Source of the DNA: Alistipes sp. CAG:831 | GTDB taxonomy: Bacteria; Bacteroidota; Bacteroidia; Bacteroidales; UBA932 | Direction: 5' to 3' | Assembly (NCBI GenBank): GCA_000432775.1 | Contig: HF990335.1 | Coordinates: forward strand, 8,316 to 15,220 | Length of the DNA stretch: 6,905 nt | Part shown: positions 1 to 6,868 of the stretch, one piece after another | Layout of the letters: each line of letters opens with the position of its first letter | Numbering within the stretch: the stretch's first letter is position 1 | Program-made: the position numbers and the translations under genes | The notes under the pieces: model-generated | The model's database searches: none | What the model was told of the DNA's origin: nothing | The model's input: only the letters and a program-made list of their open reading frames with translations

Positions 1-440
1 TGGAGTTCAGCCCTCAGGAGAAGGGCACGGACATAGGGGAGGCCCTCAGGTTCCTGACCAATGCCCTGAAGAAGAAATGTACGGCGTTCCTGCTCTCCGA
101 CATGCTCGACATCGACCGGCAGACCTTCCGTCCCCGCTACGAGGATGCCCTGAAGGTGGCGGTGAACCGGCACGACCTGTCGGTGATCAATATCTACGAC
201 GAAAGGGACCGCACCCTGCCCGACGTGGGGCTCATCCCCGTCAGGGACAATGAGACGGACCGCATAGTATATGTGGATACATCCCGGAAGTCCGTCAGGG
301 AGGAGTACGGGGAATGGGCCCGCAAGGCCTATGCCGAGACTCTGCTGACGCTCCGAAAGTATAAGGTGGATACGGTCAGCATACGGACCGACCAGGACTA
401 CGTCAAGAGTCTGGTGGCTCTGTTCCAGACGCGGGCATAG
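1..440 (+). CDS. DUF58 domain protein, 3' part (5' end outside window)
   Basis: The reading frame is open from the window edge (first full codon at position 3) to the TAG at 438-440, giving 145 residues of a C-terminal part. An ATG at 102 is internal: the codons before it read in frame as protein, with the KGTDIGEALRFLTNALKKK stretch followed by CTAFLLSDML. That is the typical DUF58 pattern of a helix before a strand ending in 'SD'. The rest has the DUF58 C-terminal layout: a strand with HDLSVINIYDERD, a Pro/Gly loop (LPDVGLIPV), then a long helix ending in a DYVKSLVALFQTR tail. DUF58 proteins have a VWA-like fold and are usually encoded directly after a MoxR AAA+ ATPase and before VWA genes, exactly the position here. 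Its biochemical role is not established; it is likely a cytoplasmic partner of the MoxR ATPase. It is separated from the next gene by 23 nt, so it is probably co-transcribed. Family identification is by pattern, without a profile search. Confidence 0.87.
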   Translation, partial: EFSPQEKGTDIGEALRFLTNALKKKCTAFLLSDMLDIDRQTFRPRYEDALKVAVNRHDLSVINIYDERDRTLPDVGLIPVRDNETDRIVYVDTSRKSVREEYGEWARKAYAETLLTLRKYKVDTVSIRTDQDYVKSLVALFQTRA

Positions 441-463
441 GAGAATTTAGGACAATAGGAAAT

Positions 464-1528
464 ATGAGATACAGAATATTCAGCACAGTGACAGCGGCCG
501 CGGCCCTCCTTCTGCTCTCCGTCCTCAGGGCGGGGGCGCAGGAAATCGTCTCGGCGGGAGTCTCCCGCGACACGATTCTCATCGGGGATCAGATCGAGTG
601 GACCTCCGAGATGCAGGTGCCCCGCGGCATGTCCGTCAGGATAGACTCGATGTCGGGCTACGTGGTGCCCGGAGTCGAGCTGATAGGGGACTTCACGATA
701 GACACGGTGGACCGGGGCCGGGACTTCTCCCGGGTGCAGACCCGCGCCACCATCACCTCATTTGACAGCGGCAGCTATGTCCTGCCCCCGCTGGTGGTGT
801 ATGTATATCGGGGCGAGGATGCCGTGGACACTCTCCGTCTGCCGGAGGTGCCTCTGGAAGTTACGACCATTCCCATTGACACCACGACTTACGAGATGTA
901 CGACATCAGGCCGCAGTTCCGCTATCCGGTGACCTTCGCGGAGATACTGCCGTGGGTGGCGGGTGCATTGGTCCTGGCGGCAGTCATAACGGCTGTCTGC
1001 ATGGTGGTGGCCCGCCGGAGGAAGAGCCGTCCCCTCTTCGGTAAGCCTACGCCGCAGGATCCGCCCCATATCGTGGCCCTGCGCGACCTGGACCGCATAA
1101 GGGGCGAGAAGCTCTGGCAGACCGGCAATCAGAAGCAGTACTACACCGAGATTACCGACACTCTCAGGGTCTACATCGAGAAACGCTTTGGAGTCAAGAC
1201 GATCGAGCGTACTTCTGCCGAGATACTTACAGACTTGTCCGTCAAGGATATACAGCCATCTGACTATGAGTCGCTCAAGGACCTCTTCGGTACGGCCGAC
1301 CTGGTAAAGTTCGCCAAGTACACGGCTTCCGAGTCCGAGAATGAGAATGCCGTGCCCGCAGCCGTGCGTTTCGTCAATGACACTTTCATGCAGGAACTGG
1401 AGTCGGATGCGGAAAAGGCCGGGAAGAACGGAAATAATGCCGGAGCGGACGGGAAGGGCAGCTCACGGACGGGAAATGACGGAAACGGTGACAAAACCGG
1501 AATGACAGGAGGGCAGGGCGATGAATAA
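464..1528 (+). CDS. DUF4381/BatD-like membrane protein of the Bat operon
   Basis: A 354-residue protein. Residues 1-25 are a signal peptide (basic start, Ala/Leu core, ending AGA|QE). Residues about 27-155 are a beta-rich periplasmic domain resembling the N-terminal strands of BatD-type proteins (SRDTILIGDQIEWT, then SFDSGSYVLPPLVV). Residues about 160-183 are one transmembrane helix followed by RRRK, which puts the C-terminus in the cytoplasm. Residues about 200-310 form a helical domain (YYTEITDTLRVYIEKRFG, then TSAEIL and FAKY). Residues 315-354 are a hydrophilic Gly/Asn/Asp/Lys-rich tail, probably disordered. In Bacteroidetes, proteins of this architecture sit between the DUF58 gene and batA and are annotated as DUF4381, BatD-like or hypothetical. 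The start at 464 is chosen because it opens directly onto the signal peptide; no strong ribosome-binding site is visible. The gene overlaps batA by 8 nt. The cytoplasmic domain resembles that of BatD downstream. The function is inferred only from the operon. Confidence 0.8.
   Translation: MRYRIFSTVTAAAALLLLSVLRAGAQEIVSAGVSRDTILIGDQIEWTSEMQVPRGMSVRIDSMSGYVVPGVELIGDFTIDTVDRGRDFSRVQTRATITSFDSGSYVLPPLVVYVYRGEDAVDTLRLPEVPLEVTTIPIDTTTYEMYDIRPQFRYPVTFAEILPWVAGALVLAAVITAVCMVVARRRKSRPLFGKPTPQDPPHIVALRDLDRIRGEKLWQTGNQKQYYTEITDTLRVYIEKRFGVKTIERTSAEILTDLSVKDIQPSDYESLKDLFGTADLVKFAKYTASESENENAVPAAVRFVNDTFMQELESDAEKAGKNGNNAGADGKGSSRTGNDGNGDKTGMTGGQGDE
1507..1513 (+). promoter_or_regulatory. Shine-Dalgarno-like site for batA
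   Basis: AGGAGGG lies inside the 3' end of the preceding gene, 7 nt before the batA ATG at 1521. It is a near-perfect anti-16S match at good spacing and supports that ATG. Bacteroidetes often initiate without such sites, so it may contribute less than it would in other phyla. The bases also encode part of a Gly-rich tail. Confidence 0.5.
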
Positions 1529-2516
1529 CCTTTTCTTTGAGTATCCGTGGGTGCTGTGGCTGGAACTGCTGCTCGTCCCGATGGCTGCCTGGTACGTATG
1601 GAAACAGGTGCGCCGCCGCCGTCCTTACGTGGCCATGTCCACTGCCGCCCCTTTCTCCGCGGCAAGTGCAGGAGCAGCCAGGGTGCTGCGCCATCTCCCG
1701 GTGGTACTGAGGCTGATAGCCGTAGCCCTGCTGATAGTGGCTATGGCCCGTCCCCGCAGCTCGTCCAATGTCAGCAAGACCGACACCGAGGGTATCGACA
1801 TAGTCCTGGCCCTCGACGTATCCACCAGTATGCTGGCCCGTGACTTCACCCCTGACCGTATAGAGGCGGCCAAGAACATTGCCATAGAGTTCATCTCCCA
1901 GCGGCCCTCGGACCGTATCGGAGTGGTGGTCTTTGCCGGCGAGAGCTACACCCAGTCGCCCCTTACCACAGACAGGGCTACGCTGATAAACCTGATCAAG
2001 GAGATAGAGTGCGGCCTGATAGATGACGGTACCGCCATAGGCAATGGCCTGGCCAATGCGGTGGCCCGCCTCAAGGATTCCCAGGCCAAGAGCCGGGTGG
2101 TGATCCTGCTTACGGACGGAGTGAACAACCGCGGCGAGATAGCGCCACTTACTGCTGCGGAAATAGCCAAGACTTACGGCATCCGCGTCTATACGATAGG
2201 AGTGGGAGCAATGGGTACGGCTCCCTATCCCGTGATGACTCCTTTCGGAGTGCAGGTGCAGAATATACCCGTGGAGATAGACGAGGACCTGCTGAAGCAG
2301 ATAGCAGAGCAGACCGGAGGGTCCTACTTCCGGGCTACCGACAACACGAAGCTCCTGCAGATTTACGGCGAGATCAACGAGATGGAGAAGGTCAAGATTA
2401 CCGTCGACTCCTTCCCCGTCTATACCGAGGAATTCGGCCGCTTCGCCATCTGGGCCCTGGCCGCGTTCCTGCTTGAGATAATTTTGAGACTTTTTGCAGC
2501 AAGGAGGATAGCATGA
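1521..2516 (+). CDS. batA: BatA, membrane-anchored VWA-domain protein
   Basis: A 331-residue protein of the usual BatA length. It has two N-terminal hydrophobic helices (about 8-27 and 60-77) with a basic loop between them (KQVRRRRP), a von Willebrand A domain at about 91-285, and a C-terminal transmembrane helix at about 308-325 followed by AARR. With the basic loop inside, the VWA domain faces the periplasm. The metal-ion-dependent adhesion site is complete: D99-x-S101-x-S103 (LALDVSTSM), T171 in DDGTAIG, and D199 in LLTDG. The FAGESYTQSPLTTD stretch and the ARP sequence after the second helix are typical of Bat VWA proteins. Bat genes were first linked to aerotolerance in Bacteroides fragilis, and the family pairs with MoxR ATPases; the substrate is unknown. 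It starts 8 nt before the end of the upstream gene with an SD-like site, and its stop overlaps batB in ATGA, so translation is likely coupled on both sides. Confidence 0.93.
   Translation: MNNLFFEYPWVLWLELLLVPMAAWYVWKQVRRRRPYVAMSTAAPFSAASAGAARVLRHLPVVLRLIAVALLIVAMARPRSSSNVSKTDTEGIDIVLALDVSTSMLARDFTPDRIEAAKNIAIEFISQRPSDRIGVVVFAGESYTQSPLTTDRATLINLIKEIECGLIDDGTAIGNGLANAVARLKDSQAKSRVVILLTDGVNNRGEIAPLTAAEIAKTYGIRVYTIGVGAMGTAPYPVMTPFGVQVQNIPVEIDEDLLKQIAEQTGGSYFRATDNTKLLQIYGEINEMEKVKITVDSFPVYTEEFGRFAIWALAAFLLEIILRLFAARRIA
2501..2507 (+). promoter_or_regulatory. Shine-Dalgarno-like site for batB
   Basis: AAGGAGG lies 5 nt before the batB ATG at 2513, inside the last codons of batA. It supports that start and, with the ATGA overlap, re-initiation by ribosomes finishing batA. 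It could partly be a by-product of two AGG arginine codons in BatA. Confidence 0.5.
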
Positions 2517-4258
2517 TATATTTGGCACAAGGCGGGTATCTGTTGCTGATACTGCTGATACCCCTGATGTTCATAGCATACTGGCTTATGCGCCGGCTCA
2601 GAAGGAAGAGAATCGCCCGTTTCGGCGATCCGGAACTGGTGGCGCGGCTTACACCCGAGGTGCCCCGCCGCAAGGGATGGGCCAAACTGACCCTTCTTTC
2701 CATTGCCCTGCTGTTCTTCTGCATAGGCATGGCCAGGCCCCAGATAGGAGCCACCCTCAAGGAACGGCAGATCAAGGGCGCCGAGATCATGGTGGTGCTC
2801 GACGTCTCCAACTCCATGCTGGCCGAGGACTACTCTCCCAACCGTCTGGAGCGGGCCAAGCTGGCCATCTCCAAGCTGGTGGACGAGTTGCAGGGCGACC
2901 GTATCGGCCTGATTATCTTCGCAGGCGAGTCATTCGTCCAGCTGCCGATCACCTCCGACTACGTATCGGCCAAGATTTTCCTCAACTCCATAACCACTGA
3001 GTCCGTGCCCGTGCAGGGCACCGCTCTGGGCGAGGCCATCAGGACTGCCATCCGCGGATTCACTTCGGAGAGCGAGCACAGCCGGGCCATCATCCTGATA
3101 ACCGACGGCGAGAACCACGAGGACGACCCCGTGGCAGCCGCCCGTGATGCCGTGGATATGGGAGCGAGGGTGTTCTGTATCGGAGTAGGCTCTCCCGAGG
3201 GCAAGCCGATTCCGATGGACGGCGGCCTGCTCAAGGACAAGGACGGCAATATAGTCGTGACCCGTCTGGACGAGCAGACTCTCCGGGACATCGCCTCCGC
3301 CGGACAGGGCCTCTACGTGAGGGCCGGCAACACCGAGTTCGGCCTCAATCCCGTCATCGACGAGATCCGCACCCTCCAGGACAAGGAGTTCCAGTCCGTA
3401 GTATTCGAAGAATTTGACGAACAGTATATGTACTTTTTTGCAATAGCACTGGTGTTCCTCCTGCTGGAGTTTTTCATGTCGGACACCCGTAACCGGAAAA
3501 GCCTCTTCGGACGCGGCGGGAAGGTCCTGACCGTGCTGGCTGCCCTTCTGGTGCTCTCTCCGGCCATCCTTTCGGCCCAGAGCGACCGCTCTGAGGTCCG
3601 CGCCGGCAACCGGGACTTCAAGAAGGGGCAGTACCGTGAGGCGGAGATAGACTACAAGCGGGCCCTGATTGCCGACTCAGCCTCGGTCACGGCCAAGTAC
3701 AATCTGGGCAATGCCCTCTACAAGGCCGAAAGCTACAATGAGGCAGAACTGTACTTCAAGGATCTGGGCGACACTCTTAAAAACCTGTCGAAGTCCAAGG
3801 CCTCGGACTATTTCCACAACAGCGGCAACCTGGCTCTCAAGCAGAAGAAGTATCAGGAGGCCGTGGAGGCCTTCAAGGAGTCCCTGCGTCTGCAGCCGGA
3901 TAATTTTGAGACCAAGTCCAATCTGGCCTATGCCCAGAAGATGCTGAAGGACCAGCAGCAACAGCAGCAGGACCAGCAGCAACAGCAGCAGAACCAGCAG
4001 AATCAGCAGAATCAGGACCAGCAACAGAATCAGGATCAGCAGCAGAACAACGATCAGAACCAGGATCAGAACCAGAACCAGGATCAGCAACAGAACGACA
4101 ATCAGCAGCAACAGCAGCAGAATCAGCCGCAGATCTCCCCTCAGGCCGCGCAGCAGATGCTTCAGGCCATAGAGGACAAGGAAAAGCAGACCCAGGATAA
4201 GGTCAAGAAGGCAAAGGCTCTGCAGCAGAAATCTAAAGAGAAGGAGAAAAATTGGTAA
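2513..4258 (+). CDS. batB: BatB-BatC fusion: VWA protein with C-terminal TPR domain
   Basis: One uninterrupted 581-residue frame joins two proteins that are separate genes (batB, batC) in the classic Bacteroides operon. The BatB part (1-322) has membrane helices at about 8-26 and 59-75, a VWA domain at about 90-290 with a complete MIDAS (D97-x-S99-x-S101, T170, D198 in LITDG), and a third helix at about 305-322. A short basic loop (323-337, with R326, R328, K329, R334, K337) leads to a fourth hydrophobic segment (337-355) ending LSAQ, which looks like the signal peptide of a free BatC. The BatC part follows: TPR-like repeats at about 360-465 (AGNRDFKKGQYREAEIDYKRAL; YNLGNALYKAESYNEAELYF; NSGNLALKQKKYQEAVEAFKESLRLQPDN). 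Then come a Q/N/D linker (480-540) and a Lys/Gln-rich charged tail (541-581). The topology is consistent: VWA and TPR domains would both be periplasmic. The start overlaps batA by ATGA. Cleavage at about 355 or internal initiation at 3476 could still release BatC. Confidence 0.92.
   Translation: MIYLAQGGYLLLILLIPLMFIAYWLMRRLRRKRIARFGDPELVARLTPEVPRRKGWAKLTLLSIALLFFCIGMARPQIGATLKERQIKGAEIMVVLDVSNSMLAEDYSPNRLERAKLAISKLVDELQGDRIGLIIFAGESFVQLPITSDYVSAKIFLNSITTESVPVQGTALGEAIRTAIRGFTSESEHSRAIILITDGENHEDDPVAAARDAVDMGARVFCIGVGSPEGKPIPMDGGLLKDKDGNIVVTRLDEQTLRDIASAGQGLYVRAGNTEFGLNPVIDEIRTLQDKEFQSVVFEEFDEQYMYFFAIALVFLLLEFFMSDTRNRKSLFGRGGKVLTVLAALLVLSPAILSAQSDRSEVRAGNRDFKKGQYREAEIDYKRALIADSASVTAKYNLGNALYKAESYNEAELYFKDLGDTLKNLSKSKASDYFHNSGNLALKQKKYQEAVEAFKESLRLQPDNFETKSNLAYAQKMLKDQQQQQQDQQQQQQNQQNQQNQDQQQNQDQQQNNDQNQDQNQNQDQQQNDNQQQQQQNQPQISPQAAQQMLQAIEDKEKQTQDKVKKAKALQQKSKEKEKNW
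3466..3478 (+). promoter_or_regulatory. batC: Possible internal start for a separate BatC
   Basis: An in-frame ATG at 3476-3478 (residue 322 of the fusion) is preceded by GGAG at 3466-3469 with a 6-nt spacer. Initiation here would give a 260-residue protein beginning MSDTRNRKS, then a hydrophobic core and LSAQ, which is the layout of a signal peptide followed by the TPR domain. This is the point where a stand-alone batC would begin. It is a hypothesis from layout only: GGAG also encodes part of a Leu-Glu-Phe stretch in the third BatB helix. Confidence 0.3.
3950..4132 (+). repeat. CAG/CAA-rich degenerate repeat encoding a Q/N/D linker
   Basis: This stretch encodes 61 residues made of 40 Gln, 12 Asn, 8 Asp and 1 Pro (fusion residues 480-540). 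At DNA level it is a chain of CAG codons with occasional CAA, AAC/AAT and GAC/GAT. A 21-nt unit, GAC followed by a CAG-CAG-CAA-CAG-CAG-CAG block, occurs at 3950-3970; the next 21 nt (3971-3991) repeat it perfectly in tandem, and the 18-nt core returns at 4103-4120. The frame is kept throughout. Such tracts can change length by slippage, and similar Gln/Asn-rich tails are common in BatC-type proteins. It is the main repeat in the window. Confidence 0.9.
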
Positions 4259-4259
4259 A

Positions 4260-6080
4260 ATGATAAAGGGATTGTACAGAGTATTCGGCAGAACGGCGGC
4301 GGCAGCGGCACTGACGCTGCTGTGCGTGCTGACAGCGTCGGCCCAGAACAGCTTCACGGCGGACGCTCCGGCGGTGGTCTCCACCGACGAGATATTCAGG
4401 GTGGTCTTTACGGCCACATACGAAGGCGGCAAGGTGTCGGACTTCGTACCCCCGTCCTTCGAGGGACTGGAGGTACTGGCCGGACCGGTATCCTCCACAT
4501 CGACCAGTTATCAGAACATCAACGGTCAGAGCTCAACTACTCACACCCGCAGCTACACCTATACGGTCAGGGCCATGCAGGAGGGCAAGGTGACGCTGGC
4601 CCCGGCCTCGGTGAAGATAGGCAAGGAGACCTACAGCACCGAGCCCCGGACGATAGAGGCCGTCAAGGGACAGGTGCCTGACCAGGGCTCTGCTGCTGCC
4701 GGAGGGCAGCGTCAGAGTGCCGGAGAGGACCTGATGCTGCGCATGAGCGTAAGCAAGACCAGGGCGGTGGTGGGTGAGCCGGTCATAGTGACCCTCAAGC
4801 TCTATGTGCAGTCGTCAGCCATCAGCGGCTTCGAGGACGTGCGCTTTCCGACCTTCGACGGGTTCTGGAGCCAGGAGATAGATGCTCCGCAGAATATCCA
4901 GTTTGTCCGCGAGAACTACAACGGCCAGATTTACAATTCAGCCCTCCTGCGCCGCTATATGCTCCTGCCGCAGCAGACCGGGGCCCTGACCATTGACCCT
5001 TCCGAACTGGTGTGCCTTCTCCAGGTACGGGCCGAGCAGACCGGCCCCCGCTCCATCTTCGACGATTTCTTCAGCTCCTACCAGACAATACGCAAGCGGG
5101 TGACCAGTGAGCCTGTGACCATCAATGTCTCGGCCCTGCCGGCCGGTGCCCCCGCCTCATTTACCGGAGGTGTGGGCTCGTTCAGGCTCAGTGCCGGATT
5201 TGACTCGGACAGTGTGGCCGCCCATGAGGCTACCTCCCTGAAGATTACCATATCCGGTACTGGCAACATCAATCTGGTGGACGCTCCGAAAGTTCAGCTT
5301 CCCGCTGACTTTGAGGCGTACGACGTGCGCAAGACCGAGAACATCTCTACTGGAGAATCGGGCTCCACCGGAACACTTACCTTCGAGTATCCTTTCATTC
5401 CCAGGGCTCCCGGAGTATTTGACATAGATCCTGTGGAATTTACCTATTATGATATAGCGGCTGGACGCTACCGCACCCTCTCTTCCGGGCCACTGCGCCT
5501 GAAGGTGGGCGAGGGTACCCGCACCGACGCCGCCGTCATCCCCTCCGGGGTGAGCAAGCGGAGTGTCGAGAGCCTGGGTGAGGATATCCGCTTCATCTCC
5601 ACCGTTCCGCGCCTGAAAAAAGCCGGACGGATGATGGTCGGCTCTCCTGCGATGCTCATTATACCGGTGGCGATAGTGCTGGCGGCCGCTGCCGTGTGGA
5701 TTCTGCTGAGCCGTAGCATTGCCCGCCGGAGTGACGTGGCCGGCACCCGCAACCGCAAGGCCATGAAAGTGGCCCGGGCCCGTCTGAAGAACGCCTCCGC
5801 CTTCCTCAGACAGGGACTGTACAGTGCATTCTACGAGGAGCTGCATAAGGCCCTGCACGGATACATCTCCGACAAGCTGATGCTGCCCGTGGCCGACCTG
5901 ACCCGCGAGAGGATAGGGGAGGAACTCCGTTCCCGCGGCAAGGACGAGGCTGTGATACAGGAACTGTACGATATACTGGATGCCTGTGAGTATGCCCGCT
6001 ATGCTCCCGCTTCCGGCTCAGAGGCCATGGAGAAGCACTATCAGCAGGCGGTAAAAGTTATATCCCAAATCGAAAGTTGA
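4260..6080 (+). CDS. batD: BatD, single-TM protein with large periplasmic beta domains
   Basis: A 606-residue protein, normal for BatD. Residues 1-28 are a signal peptide (TASA|QN). Residues about 30-135 are a first beta domain with the family-typical FVPPSFEGLEVLAGP and a Ser/Thr-rich STSYQNINGQ loop. A low-complexity Gly/Ala/Gln spacer (138-153) leads to a second domain at about 157-290 and a third at about 300-418, marked by FTGGVGSFRLSA and ISGTGNINLVDAPKVQLP. A transmembrane helix lies at about 463-484, followed by a cytoplasmic helical domain (about 500-606) with ELHKALHGYISDKL and EYARYAPAS. BatD is thought to act as the large periplasmic partner of the BatA/BatB VWA proteins; no enzymatic motif is seen. 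The ATG at 4260 begins 1 nt after the batBC stop; an AAGGAG sits 13 nt upstream, too far to be strong. Translation is probably coupled. The stop overlaps or abuts batE. Confidence 0.93.
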   Translation: MIKGLYRVFGRTAAAAALTLLCVLTASAQNSFTADAPAVVSTDEIFRVVFTATYEGGKVSDFVPPSFEGLEVLAGPVSSTSTSYQNINGQSSTTHTRSYTYTVRAMQEGKVTLAPASVKIGKETYSTEPRTIEAVKGQVPDQGSAAAGGQRQSAGEDLMLRMSVSKTRAVVGEPVIVTLKLYVQSSAISGFEDVRFPTFDGFWSQEIDAPQNIQFVRENYNGQIYNSALLRRYMLLPQQTGALTIDPSELVCLLQVRAEQTGPRSIFDDFFSSYQTIRKRVTSEPVTINVSALPAGAPASFTGGVGSFRLSAGFDSDSVAAHEATSLKITISGTGNINLVDAPKVQLPADFEAYDVRKTENISTGESGSTGTLTFEYPFIPRAPGVFDIDPVEFTYYDIAAGRYRTLSSGPLRLKVGEGTRTDAAVIPSGVSKRSVESLGEDIRFISTVPRLKKAGRMMVGSPAMLIIPVAIVLAAAAVWILLSRSIARRSDVAGTRNRKAMKVARARLKNASAFLRQGLYSAFYEELHKALHGYISDKLMLPVADLTRERIGEELRSRGKDEAVIQELYDILDACEYARYAPASGSEAMEKHYQQAVKVISQIES

Positions 6081-6082
6081 GT

Positions 6083-6856
6083 ATGAAGACGATGATAAGA
6101 ATGATGACAGTAGTGCTGGTGCTGGCGGCCGCCGTGCTGCCGGCGGCTCAGGCCCAGGATGTGGACTCGCTCTGGGCTCAGGCAGTCAGCGACTATACGG
6201 AAGAGAACTACCAGGCGGCGCTGGACGGATTTGCCGCCATCGAGGAGGCCGGCTATGTGTCGCCGGCCTTGTACTACAATATGGGCAACTGCTGCTACAA
6301 GCTGGGACACCGTGTTGGCCTTTCCATACTTTATTACGAGAAGGCCCTGAAACTGGACCCCGCCTACGAGGATGCTGCGGTCAATCTGGAGATAGCCAGG
6401 GAGCAGACACTGGACCGGATAGAGGCCGTGCCGGAGTTCATTCTCCTGACCTGGTTCAAGGCTTTCCGCGATACCCTTTCCTCGGATGCCTGGGCATGGA
6501 TAGCCCTGGCCCTGCTGCTGGCGGTGACCGTCATGGTGCTGCTGTTCCGTTTCGGACGTTCCCTGGCCCTGCGCAAGACGGCATTTGCCCTGGCCGTAGT
6601 AGCCCTGGTCTTCATGGTGATCTCCACTGTATTTGCCTTCAATCTGCGTTCGGCCGTCGAGGACTCGGGCGAGGCGGTGGTGACGGTCCCGGTGAGCAGT
6701 GTCAAGAGTTCTCCAGGCTCTACCGACCAGTCTCTCTTCATCCTGCACGAGGGGACGAAGGTCTCCGTGGTGGACAGCCTCGGAGAGTGGTACCGCATCG
6801 AGCTGTCGGACGGACGGCAGGGATGGCTGCAGGGCAATGATATTGAAATAATTTAA
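6083..6856 (+). CDS. batE: BatE, TPR and SH3-like membrane protein
   Basis: A 257-residue protein from the ATG at 6083. Residues 1-24 are a signal peptide ending AQA|QD. Residues about 28-100 hold TPR-type helices (LWAQAVSDYTEENYQAALDGF; ALYYNMGNCCYKLG; ILYYEKALKLDPAYEDAAVNLEIA). Two transmembrane helices follow at about 134-155 and 165-187, separated by a short basic loop (RFGRSLALRK). A C-terminal bacterial SH3-like domain spans about 198-257, with W236 in GEWYRIEL and W248 in GRQGWL. Both the TPR part and the SH3 part would be periplasmic. This order (TPR, two TM, SH3) is the BatE architecture; it may bind peptidoglycan or partner proteins, but that is inference. A TTG at 6077, in the TTGA overlap with the batD stop, is an alternative start adding two residues. 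I prefer ATG because it opens directly onto the signal peptide. Neither has a clear SD site. Confidence 0.9.
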   Translation: MKTMIRMMTVVLVLAAAVLPAAQAQDVDSLWAQAVSDYTEENYQAALDGFAAIEEAGYVSPALYYNMGNCCYKLGHRVGLSILYYEKALKLDPAYEDAAVNLEIAREQTLDRIEAVPEFILLTWFKAFRDTLSSDAWAWIALALLLAVTVMVLLFRFGRSLALRKTAFALAVVALVFMVISTVFAFNLRSAVEDSGEAVVTVPVSSVKSSPGSTDQSLFILHEGTKVSVVDSLGEWYRIELSDGRQGWLQGNDIEII

Positions 6857-6868
6857 AACTTCACAGCT

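Noticed and set aside
102..440. A stand-alone 112-residue gene starting at ATG 102
   Set aside because: The frame is open upstream to the window edge and the preceding residues match the DUF58 pattern, so this ATG is internal.
441..463. Possible internal promoter between the DUF58 and DUF4381-like genes
   Set aside because: The 23-nt gap has no Bacteroidetes -7 (TAnnTTTG) or -33 (TTTG) pattern and is too short to hold a typical promoter.
1386..2528. 380-residue antisense frame opposite batA
   Set aside because: Long open antisense frames are expected in GC-rich coding DNA; the translation is His/Gly/Arg-rich with no recognisable domain, and batA in the sense frame has an intact MIDAS.
3950..4132. 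Short repeats considered as a CRISPR array
   Set aside because: There are no spacers of uniform length; the units are codon repeats inside an uninterrupted reading frame.
3677..4498. 273-residue antisense frame, very rich in Leu/Ile/Val, resembling a membrane protein
   Set aside because: It is the reverse complement of the CAG/CAA/GAT tract (CTG, TTG, ATC codons) and of batC/batD coding sequence; the sense frame has clear family features.
6041..6748. 235-residue antisense frame opposite batE
   Set aside because: It has a Gln/His/Gly-rich shadow composition and no domain, and it opposes a well-supported BatE.
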